Assembly: GCA_017525475.1 (NCBI GenBank)
Contig: JAFXST010000017.1
Coordinates: 1 to 38,235, forward strand
DNA length: 38,235 nt
Origin: Kiritimatiellia bacterium
GTDB taxonomy: Bacteria; Verrucomicrobiota; Kiritimatiellia; RFP12; UBA1067
Direction: 5' to 3'
Below the pieces are notes generated by a model. It had not been told where the DNA came from. It made no database searches and saw only the letters and a program-made list of their open reading frames with translations. The position numbers and the translations under genes are program-made. Of this stretch, positions 23,987 through 32,015 are shown piece after piece; position 1 is the first letter of the stretch; every line of letters begins with the position of its first letter.

Positions 23987-25103
23987 AGTCGCCGCCGCCA
24001 CGCTGGCGGCAGCGGTGTTCGCTGGGTGCGATTCGGGCACGGGCCTCAAGGAGCTTGCCGAATCCCAGGCGGCCTACGCCCGGCGCGATTTGCGCACCGC
24101 CGACAAGGCGGTGTCCAAGTCGCTCAGGTGCAACCCCAAGAACGTGGACGCACTCCTCCACGCCACGCGCGTGCAACTGGAGCTGGGGCATATCGCCGAG
24201 GCGCGCAAGCTCGTGACGCGCGCGGCGGAACTGGAGCCGGAGGCCAGCGACGTTTTGCTTACCGACGCGGAAGCGGCCTATATCGCCAAGGACTACGCCA
24301 CCGCCATGCGCGACTACCGGAGCGTCGCGGATGACGGCCTGCAGCCGCCCGAAATCCGGGCGCAGGCCCTGGCTGGCATCGGGGTGGTGCAGATGTCGGT
24401 CAACGAGTTCGATATGGCGCGGGTGGCGCTCCTCAAATCGTTGCGGCTCGACCGCAAGAATCCGGCGGGCTGGTACCACCTGGGGCTTTTGTACCGCGAT
24501 GGCTTTGGCTATCACGAGGCGGCGCTGGAGGCGTTTGACATCTACGTGCGTCTGGAGCCTACGGCCGACGTGCGCGTCCAGAAGGTGCAACGCTCCTACA
24601 TCCCCGACATCAAAGAGACCATCGCCCGCAAGGCGGCTTCGCGCCCCGGCGCTTCCCAGCGCGACAGCGAAAAGTCCGCGAGTCTCCTCCAGGAGGCCGA
24701 AGCGTTGCAGTCCAAGGCGCAGTACCGTAGCGCCCGCAAGAAGTTCGAGGAGGCGCTCGCCGCCGATCCCTTGAGCTACAAGGCGGCGCTGGGCCTGGGG
24801 GGTGTAATCCCCAAAACCGACAAGACGCCGGCCGGCGCCAAGAAACAGCTGGAGGTGTATACCACCGCCTGCAAGCTCCAGCCGGGCAGCACCGCCACGC
24901 TACTTTCCACCGCCAATCTCGCCGCGCGGCTCGGCTTCCACGCCTCCGCGCTCGACCTTTATTCGCGGGCGCTGGCCACCGATTCGGCCAACCTGACCGC
25001 GCTTGACGGGCTGATCAAGGCCATCAAGAAGGTGGGCGGCAAAAACGATATCGCCGCCGCTTATCAGGAATACCGCGGCGAGTTGGCGAGCAAGCGCCAA
25101 TGA
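23958..25103 (+). CDS. TPR-repeat lipoprotein
   Basis: The 381-residue product begins with a lipoprotein signal: hydrophobic AAATLAAAVFAGC with the lipidated cysteine at position 24, followed by Asp25. In E. coli, Asp at that position keeps lipoproteins in the inner membrane; whether that holds here is unknown. The rest is helical TPR repeats (AAYARRDLRTADKAVSKSL; ADAEAAYIAK-type units; NPAGWYHLGLLYRDGFGYHE; AQYRSARKKFEEALAADPLS; SALDLYSRALATDS in part). ATG 23958 is chosen because it starts the lipobox and lies within the end of the mutase gene. An assembly or scaffold role is inferred. Confidence 0.87.
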   Translation: MNFWQSSVAKVAAATLAAAVFAGCDSGTGLKELAESQAAYARRDLRTADKAVSKSLRCNPKNVDALLHATRVQLELGHIAEARKLVTRAAELEPEASDVLLTDAEAAYIAKDYATAMRDYRSVADDGLQPPEIRAQALAGIGVVQMSVNEFDMARVALLKSLRLDRKNPAGWYHLGLLYRDGFGYHEAALEAFDIYVRLEPTADVRVQKVQRSYIPDIKETIARKAASRPGASQRDSEKSASLLQEAEALQSKAQYRSARKKFEEALAADPLSYKAALGLGGVIPKTDKTPAGAKKQLEVYTTACKLQPGSTATLLSTANLAARLGFHASALDLYSRALATDSANLTALDGLIKAIKKVGGKNDIAAAYQEYRGELASKRQ

Positions 25104-25519
25104 CGCTCTGCGCTCCCGATTACGCCATAATCACCGCCGCGCTGGCGGTGGCGATAGTCGGCGCCTTCGGGGGGTTCTCGGGGGCGCTGGCGTTGCTGCT
25201 GGCGTCGGTCGGGGGCGGGGCTGCGGCCAAATACGGCTGGGCCCTTGCCGGGAACCATATCGATGAAACCTGGAGCCGGGTGTTGGCGGTTACGGCCGCC
25301 ACGCTGGTGGCGTTCTGCCTGGTGCGCATTTTGGTGCGCAAGCTGGTGTCGGGCCTGCTGGCGCAGCCGGCCGATGCGATATTCGGGTTTGCCGTGGGGG
25401 CGATTACGGGCGCGGCCATCGCGGCCGTGACGGTTACGGCGCTCGGCCCCGACTATTTTGCCGTAATGCAAGAAAGGAGCGCGTTGCTCGCGCTCATCCC
25501 TTGGCAGTTTGCGTTTTGA
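25100..25519 (+). CDS. CvpA-like small membrane protein
   Basis: The 139-residue protein has about four membrane helices: DYAIITAALAVAIVGAF and the following GALALLLASVGGGAAA, VLAVTAATLVAFCLVRIL, and IFGFAVGAITGAAIAAVTVTA. The layout and the final glycine-rich helix resemble the CvpA (colicin V production) family, whose exact role is still uncertain. It overlaps the lipoprotein stop (ATGA), so the two are coupled. The convergent pilB operon ends 21 bases beyond. Confidence 0.6.
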   Translation: MTLCAPDYAIITAALAVAIVGAFGGFSGALALLLASVGGGAAAKYGWALAGNHIDETWSRVLAVTAATLVAFCLVRILVRKLVSGLLAQPADAIFGFAVGAITGAAIAAVTVTALGPDYFAVMQERSALLALIPWQFAF

Positions 25520-25540
25520 TTTGGCGCTAGTCTTGCGCCC

Positions 25541-27232
25541 TCAGGTGTAGCGCAACACCTCGTCCACCGTGGTATAGCCGTCGAGGATGGCGCGGATGCC
25601 GTCTTCGCGCATGGTGCGCATGCCGAGTTCGCGCGCTTTCTCGCGGATGATCAGGGTGGGGGCCTTGTTGTTGACGAGTTCCCTCAGCGGATTGGACATA
25701 CGCAGATATTCGAACACACCCTTGCGCCCTTTGTAGCCCGTGCCGTTGCATGTCTTGCAGCCCTTGCCGAAGTAGAAGGGCCGCCCGCCGATCTGGTCGC
25801 GCGTCATCTCGATGCGCTCCATCGTCTCGTCGTCGGGCTCGTAAGGCTGCTTGCAGTCTTTGCAGCAGGTGCGCACGAGACGCTGCCCCAGCACGCCTTC
25901 GAGCGTGGACGAGAGGAGGTAGGGCGCCACGTTCATATCCACGAGACGCATTACCGCGCCCGCGGCGTCGTTGGTGTGCAGAGTGGAGAATACGAAGTGG
26001 CCGGTCAAGGCCGCTTGCACGGCGATTTCGGCGGTTTCCAAGTCGCGGATCTCGCCGATCATCATCACGTCGGGGTCTTGACGCAGGAAGGCGCGCAGCA
26101 CCTTGGCGAAGGTATTGCCCGCCTGCGCGTCGATCGGCACCTGCACGATGCCGTCCACGTTGTATTCCACCGGTTCCTCGGCGGTGAGCAGCTTGGTGTC
26201 GATCTGGTTGATGCGCCGGAGCACCGAATAGAGCGTGGTCGTTTTGCCCGAGCCGGTAGGCCCGGTGACGATGAAGATGCCGTTGGGCTTTTCGATATCC
26301 ATCGTCACCTGCTCGTACACGTCTTCGGGGAGGCCGACGTTTTCGAGATCGAGGCTCGTGGCGCTCTGGTCCAAGATACGCATAACCACCGACTCGCCGT
26401 GCGCGGTGGGGAGGCACGATACGCGCAGGTCCACCGGCTTGCCGGCCACCGTAAGCGCGATGCGCCCGTCTTGAGGAATGCGCCGCTCGGCGATGTTGAG
26501 GTTGGCCAGGATCTTGATGCGGCTGATGATGGCGGGCGCCATCTTGACGTCGGGAGCCTTCATCTCGTACAGAGCGCCGTCCACGCGGTAGCGGATCTTG
26601 AAATCGTCCTCGAACGGCTCGATGTGGATATCGGCCGCGCGATCGACCACGCCCTGGTAGAGGACGAGGTTGACGAACCGGATGATCGCAGAGCTGTTGG
26701 CCGCCGATTCCATGGAGGCGATGTCGTTGGCGTTGGCCGCGCCCAAGGCCGCCTCGTCGTCGGTCAAGCCCTCGCCGAGCTGCTTGATCATGTCCGCCAC
26801 GGAATCGTTGCTGTCGCCGTAGTATTGCGAGATCCGGGCCATCACGTCCGCTTCCTTGGCGAACACGAAGCGCACTTCCTTGGAGAGCGTGAAGAGCATC
26901 TCGTCGGAAATGCGCGGATCCACCAAATCGAACGTGGCGAGCGTGACCGAGCTGTCGTCGGCCGCCACCGGGAACACGTTGTACATGCGCGCGGTTGAGG
27001 CGGGGATGGCCTCGGTGACCTCGGTCTCGATCGTCAGGTTGCCGAGGTCGATTGCCTCGGTGTCCTGGTAGGCGGCCATCACCCCCAGAAGATCCTCTTC
27101 GCTCAGGATCTCCTGGTCGATGATCATCTGGCGGATGGTCTTGCCTTCGGTTTTGGCCACATCCTGGAGTTCCTTGGCGGAATCCTCGTCGAGGTAGCCG
27201 TTCTGTACCAGAATCTGCAGTAGCGCATCCAT
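25541..27232 (-). CDS. PilB/GspE-type type IV pilus extension ATPase, second copy
   Basis: The ATPase drives pilus fibre or secretion pseudopilus assembly at the inner membrane. The 563-residue protein has the N-terminal GspE/MshEN-like region (about 1-150), Walker A GPTGSGKTTT, the Asp box AEEPVEY, ALRQDPD-type wording before Walker B MMIGEIRD, the His box TGHFVFSTLHTND, and a tetracysteine zinc site (CCKDCKQPYEP then CKTCNGTGYKGRKG). It is last in the pilB-pilT-pilB operon, six bases after pilT. Neither the rest of the pilus genes nor the inner-membrane platform PilC is in the window. PilB versus GspE cannot be decided from this protein alone; the pilT neighbour favours a pilus. Confidence 0.93.
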   Translation of the reverse strand: MDALLQILVQNGYLDEDSAKELQDVAKTEGKTIRQMIIDQEILSEEDLLGVMAAYQDTEAIDLGNLTIETEVTEAIPASTARMYNVFPVAADDSSVTLATFDLVDPRISDEMLFTLSKEVRFVFAKEADVMARISQYYGDSNDSVADMIKQLGEGLTDDEAALGAANANDIASMESAANSSAIIRFVNLVLYQGVVDRAADIHIEPFEDDFKIRYRVDGALYEMKAPDVKMAPAIISRIKILANLNIAERRIPQDGRIALTVAGKPVDLRVSCLPTAHGESVVMRILDQSATSLDLENVGLPEDVYEQVTMDIEKPNGIFIVTGPTGSGKTTTLYSVLRRINQIDTKLLTAEEPVEYNVDGIVQVPIDAQAGNTFAKVLRAFLRQDPDVMMIGEIRDLETAEIAVQAALTGHFVFSTLHTNDAAGAVMRLVDMNVAPYLLSSTLEGVLGQRLVRTCCKDCKQPYEPDDETMERIEMTRDQIGGRPFYFGKGCKTCNGTGYKGRKGVFEYLRMSNPLRELVNNKAPTLIIREKARELGMRTMREDGIRAILDGYTTVDEVLRYT

Positions 27233-27238
27233 GTGCCT

Positions 27239-28363
27239 TTACATCTCCTCTTTGAGCTTCTGGACGATGGAGTCCGGATCCTGCGATTTGGTGATGAGCT
27301 CCTCGTAGGCGATGAGCCCGTCTTTGTACAGTTGCGTCAAATGCGAGTCCAGGGTCTGCATGCCGTACTTGGCGCCGGTCTGCAGGTCGCTCTTGATCAT
27401 GTTGGTCTTGCCGTCGCGGATGCGGCTCTTGATGGCGTCGGTGGAAGTCATGATTTCGAACGCCGCCACACGACCGTGCACCTCGCCGTTCTCGTCGAGC
27501 TTCGGCAGGAGAATCTGCGAAATGACCGCCTGCAACCCCGCCGCCAACTGCGTGCGCACCTGCGCCTGCTGGTTGGTGGGGAACGCGTCGATGATGCGGT
27601 CCACCGTTTCGGCGGCGCCCGTGGTGTGCAGAGTGCCGAATACCAGGTGACCGGTTTCGGCGGCGGTCACGGCCGCGCCGATCGTCTCGATGTCGCGCAT
27701 TTCGCCCACGAGGATAACGTCGGGGTCCTGGCGGAGCGCGCGGCGGATGGCTTCGGCGAAGCTCGGCACGTCATCGCCGACCTCGCGTTGGGTGATGAGC
27801 GACTTGTCCGACTTGTGGTAGAATTCGATCGGGTCTTCGATGGTGATGATGTGCACCGAGCGCTCGTGGTTGATGACGTTGAGCATCGAAGCGAGCGTGG
27901 TCGATTTGCCCGAGCCGGTGGGGCCTGTGACCAGGATGAGCCCGCGCGGCTTGAAGAGGAGCTCCTTGACGACCGGCGGCAACCCCAGCTGTTCCATCGA
28001 CAACAGCGTGGACGGAATCTGGCGCAGCACCATGCCGTAGCGCTTGCGCTCCTTGAACACCGACACGCGGAAACGCGTGGCGAGGCGCTTTTCCTCCTCG
28101 GCCGCCTGCTCTTCGGGCGTAAGCAAGTCGCGGAAGGCGATAGCGTAGTCGGAGCCGCCGTTCTTCTCCACCTCGGCCATCTGCACGTCGGTGGAGATTT
28201 CGCGGCACAGCTGCAGCGACTCTTCCTCGGTGAGACTGTCCTCGGTAAGCGGCAGCAGCTCGCCGTGCACGCGCAGTTCCGGCGGCATGTAGGCGCGGAT
28301 GTGCAGGTCGCTCCCGCCTTCGTCGATCATCGCCGCCAACAGTTCTTTCATCGAAATGTCCAT
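27239..28363 (-). CDS. pilT: PilT-type type IV pilus retraction ATPase
   Basis: PilT depolymerises pili and powers twitching. The 374-residue protein is the usual size. Motifs: SDLHIRA at the start, Walker A GPTGSGKST, Asp box TIEDPIEF, RQDPD followed by VILVGEMRD (Walker B), and the His box TGHLVFGTLHTT. The retraction motif usually written AIRNLIREGK appears as AIKSRIRDGK, conservative at the key positions. An acidic insert LLTPEEQAAEEEKRL (about 99-113) is not standard. AAGGAGATATACG precedes the ATG, so it has a good ribosome site although the first gene of the operon is leaderless. Confidence 0.94.
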   Translation of the reverse strand: MDISMKELLAAMIDEGGSDLHIRAYMPPELRVHGELLPLTEDSLTEEESLQLCREISTDVQMAEVEKNGGSDYAIAFRDLLTPEEQAAEEEKRLATRFRVSVFKERKRYGMVLRQIPSTLLSMEQLGLPPVVKELLFKPRGLILVTGPTGSGKSTTLASMLNVINHERSVHIITIEDPIEFYHKSDKSLITQREVGDDVPSFAEAIRRALRQDPDVILVGEMRDIETIGAAVTAAETGHLVFGTLHTTGAAETVDRIIDAFPTNQQAQVRTQLAAGLQAVISQILLPKLDENGEVHGRVAAFEIMTSTDAIKSRIRDGKTNMIKSDLQTGAKYGMQTLDSHLTQLYKDGLIAYEELITKSQDPDSIVQKLKEEM

Positions 28364-28384
28364 CGTATATCTCCTTGCGGTTGG

Positions 28385-30052
28385 TTAGTCGGCGTCGCCC
28401 ATGGTGACGCGCAGGATTTCGGAAAGGCTGGTCATGCCGCTTGCGACCTTGAGCATGCCGTCCTCGCGCAACGTGCGCATGCCCATTTCGCGGGCGCGCT
28501 GGCGCAGGAGGGTGGCGGGGGCGTGGTCGAAGATGAGGCGCTGGATGGAGTCGTCCACCTTGAAGATTTCGAAGATGCCCTTGCGCCCTTTGTAGCCCGA
28601 GCCGCCGCACTTGTCGCAACCGGCGCCGTGGTACATGGTTTCGGGGATGGTCTTGGAGATGGCGCCCAGCATCTTGAGCTCGCGTTCGGTTGGCGTATAG
28701 GGCTCGCGGCACTTTTCGCAGATGGCGCGCACCAGGCGCTGGGCCATGGCCGCGCGAAGGGCGGAGGCCACCAGGAAGGGCTTGACTCCGATATCCAGCA
28801 GACGCGTAACCGCGCTCGGGGCGTCGTTGGTGTGCAAAGTGGAGAACACCAAGTGGCCGGTAAGCGCCGCCTCCATGGCGATATCGGCCGTTTCCGCGTC
28901 GCGGATTTCGCCGATCATCACGATATTGGGAGCCTGGCGCAGGATGGAGCGCAGCGCCGCCGAGAAGTCGAGCCCCACGTCTTTGTTGACCTGCACCTGG
29001 TTGATGCCGCTCATCTGGTATTCGACCGGGTCTTCCACGGTGATGAGTTTTTTGTCGGGCTTGTTGATCTGCCCGAGGCAGGCGTAGAGCGTGGTGGTTT
29101 TGCCCGAGCCCGTGGGGCCTGTCACCAGCACCACGCCGTCGGGGAGCTTGATGAGCCGCTCGAACGTGGTCTGGTCGTCGGAGAGGAAGCCGAGCTGCGG
29201 TAACCCCAAGTTGAGGTTGGACTTGTCCAACACGCGCATCACGATGGATTCGCCGTGGTTGGTGGGCACCGAGTTTACGCGCAGGTCGAGATCGCGCCCG
29301 TTTACCGTGATCTGGATGCGCCCGTCCTGCGGCGTGCGCTTTTCCGAGATCTTCATCTTCGACATGATCTTGATGCGGCTGATGATGGCGCCCTGCAGAC
29401 GCTTGGGGGGCGAGTCCATCTTGCGCAAGGCGCCGTCGATGCGGTAGCGCACGCGGAATTCCTTCTCCATCGGCTCGAGATGGATATCGGACGCCTTGAG
29501 TTTGATGCCGTTGGTGATGAGCATCGTCGCGAGCTTCACGACCGGCGCGTCGTCGCCTTTTCCGTCGCCCGAGCCAAAATCGTCATCGCCGCGCGTCTGC
29601 ACGTCGGCCGGCTCGTCTTGCGCGTAGAGCTTGGCCATGGCCGCCGCCACCTCGGCCTTGGGCGATACCACCGCCTCCACGTCGCGCCCGTGCAGCACGT
29701 ACCGGAGCGAATCGATGGCGTCGTAGCCCATAGGATCGGAGAGCGCTACGGTAATCGCGTATTCGTCGGCCACCACCGGCACCACGCCGTACTTCTTGGC
29801 GATGTCGGCCGGAATCTCCTTGGTCACTTCAGGCGAGATCGCCTCGGGATCCACATGGCAGTACTTGAGGCCGAACTGGTCGGCCACGGTGCCCAGCACC
29901 GAATCCTCGTCGATCACCCCGCTCGACACGAGCACGTCGAGCGTGGTCTCGTTTTCGGCGCGCATCGACTGCCGCGCGGATTCGATTTGTTCTCCGCTAA
30001 GAAAGCCGCGCTCGTGCAGGAGCTGCAGCACGTATTCGTCATTGCTAGTCAT
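28385..30052 (-). CDS. PilB/GspE-type type IV pilus extension ATPase, first copy
   Basis: First gene of the minus-strand pilus ATPase operon, 555 residues. It has the N-terminal MshEN-like domain (about 1-150), Walker A GPTGSGKTTT, Asp box TVEDPVEY, Walker B IVMIGEIRD, His box TGHLVFSTLHTND and a zinc site CEKCREPYTP with CDKCGGSGYKGRKG. The segment before Walker B reads RQAPN where the second copy has RQDPD. Ten or so bases separate its promoter's -10 from ATG 30052 and there is no ribosome site, so the message is nearly leaderless. Two PilB paralogues around one PilT suggest two fibres or a specialised second motor. Confidence 0.93.
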   Translation of the reverse strand: MTSNDEYVLQLLHERGFLSGEQIESARQSMRAENETTLDVLVSSGVIDEDSVLGTVADQFGLKYCHVDPEAISPEVTKEIPADIAKKYGVVPVVADEYAITVALSDPMGYDAIDSLRYVLHGRDVEAVVSPKAEVAAAMAKLYAQDEPADVQTRGDDDFGSGDGKGDDAPVVKLATMLITNGIKLKASDIHLEPMEKEFRVRYRIDGALRKMDSPPKRLQGAIISRIKIMSKMKISEKRTPQDGRIQITVNGRDLDLRVNSVPTNHGESIVMRVLDKSNLNLGLPQLGFLSDDQTTFERLIKLPDGVVLVTGPTGSGKTTTLYACLGQINKPDKKLITVEDPVEYQMSGINQVQVNKDVGLDFSAALRSILRQAPNIVMIGEIRDAETADIAMEAALTGHLVFSTLHTNDAPSAVTRLLDIGVKPFLVASALRAAMAQRLVRAICEKCREPYTPTERELKMLGAISKTIPETMYHGAGCDKCGGSGYKGRKGIFEIFKVDDSIQRLIFDHAPATLLRQRAREMGMRTLREDGMLKVASGMTSLSEILRVTMGDAD

Positions 30053-30063
30053 ATATAACGAGT

Positions 30064-30092
30064 ATTATACACTTTTTTCCGGAAAAAATCAA
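30064..30092 (-). promoter_or_regulatory. Promoter of the pilB-pilT-pilB operon (near-leaderless)
   Basis: On the minus strand, TTGATT (complement of 30087-30092), a 17-base spacer and TATAAT (complement of 30064-30069). Eleven bases lie between the -10 and ATG 30052. It uses the same -35 hexamer as the promoter at 22580. Confidence 0.75.
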
Positions 30093-30153
30093 GTGGAAAG
30101 TTGGCAATATTTGCGGTCGTGCCATACCATGAAAACTTTTTTCAAAAACCCTA

Positions 30154-30183
30154 TTGACAAGCGAAGCCGGAATATGGTATAAT
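30154..30183 (+). promoter_or_regulatory. Promoter of the tRNA cluster
   Basis: TTGACA (30154-30159), an 18-base spacer and TATAAT (30178-30183), both perfect, 21 bases before tRNA-Asp. One promoter should serve all three tRNAs. Confidence 0.85.
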
Positions 30184-30204
30184 ATGCGCCACTTTTCGGA
30201 ATAC

Positions 30205-30281
30205 GGGGTTGTGGCGCAATTGGTTAGCGCACTGGACTGTCGATCCGGGGGTTGCGGGTTCGAGCCCCGTCGACCCCGCCA
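30205..30281 (+). tRNA. tRNA-Asp (anticodon GTC)
   Basis: 77 bases including encoded CCA. Acceptor GGGGTTG pairs with CGACCCC (one U-G pair); the D arm is GCGC...GCGC; the anticodon stem CTGGA/TCCGG holds loop CTGTCGA with GTC; the T arm GCGGG-TTCGAGC-CCCGT is regular. Confidence 0.95.
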
Positions 30282-30306
30282 TTCTCGAGAAGGCCACAAA
30301 CGAGAT

Positions 30307-30380
30307 TGCCTCGTGGTGTAATGGTAGCACCGCAGATTCTGATTCTGCTTGTTGGGGTTCGAGTCCCTGCGAGGCAACCA
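30307..30380 (+). tRNA. tRNA-Gln (anticodon CTG)
   Basis: 74 bases including CCA. Acceptor TGCCTCG pairs perfectly with CGAGGCA; anticodon stem GCAGA/TCTGC holds loop TTCTGAT with CTG; T loop TTCGAGT. It lies 25 bases after tRNA-Asp. Confidence 0.94.
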
Positions 30381-30389
30381 TTTGTTTCC

Positions 30390-30475
30390 GGTGGGATACT
30401 CAAGCGGTCAACGAGGGCAGACTGTAAATCTGCTGGCTTACGCCTTCCAAGGTTCGAATCCTTGCCCCACCACCA
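30390..30475 (+). tRNA. tRNA-Tyr (anticodon GTA), probable integration target
   Basis: 86 bases including CCA, a class II tRNA with a long variable arm. Anticodon stem GCAGA/TCTGC holds CTGTAAA with GTA; T arm CAAGG-TTCGAAT-CCTTG is perfect. Acceptor GGTGGGA against CCCCACC leaves an A7-C66 mismatch. The tyrosine recombinase gene starts 120 bases downstream, so the 3' end of this tRNA is the likely attachment core. Confidence 0.93.
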
Positions 30476-30594
30476 CTCAATAAACACGCGGGTTTCGTGA
30501 TTGTTGAGAAAAGCGCCGGGGTCGCCAAAATGCCTCCGCTCCTAGCAAAATATAACCGTCCTGCAACCGTAGGCGGCAAGAAAGGAGTACGAGC
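30452..30594. other. Candidate attL / integrase arm region
   Basis: The 3' half of tRNA-Tyr plus the 119 bases before the recombinase gene. CTCAA (30476-30480) and TTGAG (30504-30508), with CACG/CGTG inside, form an interrupted inverted repeat directly after the CCA, which could be a recombinase arm site or a weak tRNA terminator without a T run. No gene is seen here. The matching attR would be past the right edge, so the call rests on position only. Confidence 0.4.
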
Positions 30595-31809
30595 ATGGCG
30601 AGAAACGCAACAAAAACAAAACAGACAAAAAGCAGACACAATGCAAGAGGTCACGGCTTTTTGTACCAGCGCAACGGAATATGGTATCTCCGTATACAGC
30701 GCAACAACAAACGCATCACCGTTAGCACCGGCACCACCTCGCGCGAGGAGGCCGAGGCGTTCGCCCAGCGCATGGCTATACCGGCCCAAGGGCTCCAGGA
30801 GCGGGAAGCGATCCGCAAGCTGCAGCAGCGGCTTATCGCGACCTTATCCGACCAAGCCGACGCGATAAAGCTGGCAACCATTCCGATCGGACAACTCTAC
30901 CCCCTGTTCCGGGAATCAAAAAACCGGCGCCCCGTGGGCACGCGCACCCTGGCATCCTATGAAGGACAGTTCAACCAGTTCGCCAAATTCATGGCCGCGC
31001 GCCACCCGGAAATCCGCAACTTGCGCGACGTTAGCCAAACCGTCGCCGACGAATACATAGAATGGCGCCAAAAACACGGCAAGAGCGCGTCCTCGCTGAA
31101 TAAGGATATGAATCTGTTCGCCTACGCCTGGACGCTCCTAGGGCCGCGCTACGGCCTAGAATACAATCCCTGGACAAAAGACAAGATGGCGCGAGCCAAA
31201 TGCCGCCAGATCCGCCGCGAGCCGCTTACCCGCGACGAGTTCGAGCGCGTCTGGCGCCTGGCGTCCACATGGGAACGCTGCTTCATGGGCCTCAACTACC
31301 TCGCCGGCTACTCCCTCATCGACATCACCATCATGCGCTGGGACTCGATAGACCTCCCCCGCAAATGGATCTCGATCAATCGCCACAAGTCCGGGATCCC
31401 CGAAAACGTCCCAATCCCAGACCGATTGGCCGACATCCTCGCCGTCTGGCGCCGCGAATCGGCCCCCTGCAACGAATACGTATTCCCCGATCAAATCCGC
31501 ATGCTCAAGCCCGACCACGACACCGAGCGCCTTTCCCGGCACTTCTCGCGCCTGTTCGAGCTCGCGGGCATAAAGACCTACATCATCGTCAACGGCCGAC
31601 GCTACCCCTACAAGACCTTCCATTCCGGACGCCATAGCCTGGCCACCAACATGATGGCCGCCGGCGTCCACCCGTTCCTGATCCGCGAAACCCTGGGGCA
31701 CAGCGTCATGGCCACCACCATGCACTACACTCACATCGGCGAAGCGCAAATCCGCGCAGCGCTAAACGCGGCCGCCGGCACCGTCCTGCCTGCGCCATCG
31801 AGATACTAA
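30595..31809 (+). CDS. Tyrosine recombinase / phage-type integrase
   Basis: Integrates and excises the element at its attachment site. The 404-residue protein has a Lys/Arg/Thr-rich N-terminus, an arm-binding region (GHGFLYQRNGIWYLRIQ, about 19-46), a core-binding SAM-like domain (about 100-190) and a catalytic domain. Visible catalytic residues are Lys265 (NRHKSG), His343 and Arg346 (HSGRH), His369 (LGHS) and the nucleophile Tyr378 (MHYTHI). The first catalytic arginine, expected in a TGLR-like motif, is Ser240 (AGYSLIDITIMRW). Similar loss is known in Bacteroides-type integrases such as IntDOT. AAAGGAG precedes the ATG. The adjacent tRNA-Tyr and opposite-strand phage genes support an integrated element. 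Confidence 0.92.
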   Translation: MARNATKTKQTKSRHNARGHGFLYQRNGIWYLRIQRNNKRITVSTGTTSREEAEAFAQRMAIPAQGLQEREAIRKLQQRLIATLSDQADAIKLATIPIGQLYPLFRESKNRRPVGTRTLASYEGQFNQFAKFMAARHPEIRNLRDVSQTVADEYIEWRQKHGKSASSLNKDMNLFAYAWTLLGPRYGLEYNPWTKDKMARAKCRQIRREPLTRDEFERVWRLASTWERCFMGLNYLAGYSLIDITIMRWDSIDLPRKWISINRHKSGIPENVPIPDRLADILAVWRRESAPCNEYVFPDQIRMLKPDHDTERLSRHFSRLFELAGIKTYIIVNGRRYPYKTFHSGRHSLATNMMAAGVHPFLIRETLGHSVMATTMHYTHIGEAQIRAALNAAAGTVLPAPSRY

Positions 31810-31827
31810 ATCCGGCAAGAGACCAAT

Positions 31828-31851
31828 AAAAAGCCCCGGGGTAAGCCGGGG
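31828..31851 (-). terminator. Rho-independent terminator of the minus-strand phage-like operon
   Basis: On the minus strand CCCCGG-(loop CTTACC)-CCGGGG is followed directly by CTTTTTATT. The stem is 31834-31839 with 31846-31851; the T run is the complement of 31828-31832. It ends the leftward late-gene transcript. On the plus strand the stem has no T run after it. Confidence 0.8.
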
Positions 31852-31886
31852 CGGATGGAGGGATGCGCGACTTTGGTTGCTAGTGT

Positions 31887-32012
31887 CTATGCCCTTGCAT
31901 TGCGGAGTAGATCGCTGTCCTTTTTTGGATTCGCCTCCATCGAAAGCGTTTTAGGCCGGCGGCGCCGGGGCAAGAGGTAGATGCGTTTTAGGGGGGACTT
32001 CTTGGGGGGCAT
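31887..32012 (-). CDS. Possible 41-residue basic protein
   Basis: An ATG at 32012 opens just after the stop of the 749-residue gene and reads 41 codons: MPPKKSPLKRIYLLPRRRRP followed by a more mixed tail, ending at TAG 31887-31889. It has 13 Lys/Arg and 3 acidic residues. It lies inside the operon, before the terminator, but no ribosome site is visible and the upstream codons are poly-G/C, so it may be chance. Apart from this frame I see nothing in 31852-32015. Confidence 0.3.
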   Translation of the reverse strand: MPPKKSPLKRIYLLPRRRRPKTLSMEANPKKDSDLLRNARA

Positions 32013-32015
32013 GGG

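Noticed and set aside
25523-25539. GGCGC...GCGCC stem-loop between the converging CvpA-like and pilB genes
   Set aside because: Five-base stem with no T run on either strand; too weak to call a terminator.
30129-30182. Small ORF of 17 codons before the tRNA cluster
   Set aside because: It runs through the tRNA promoter and has no ribosome site.
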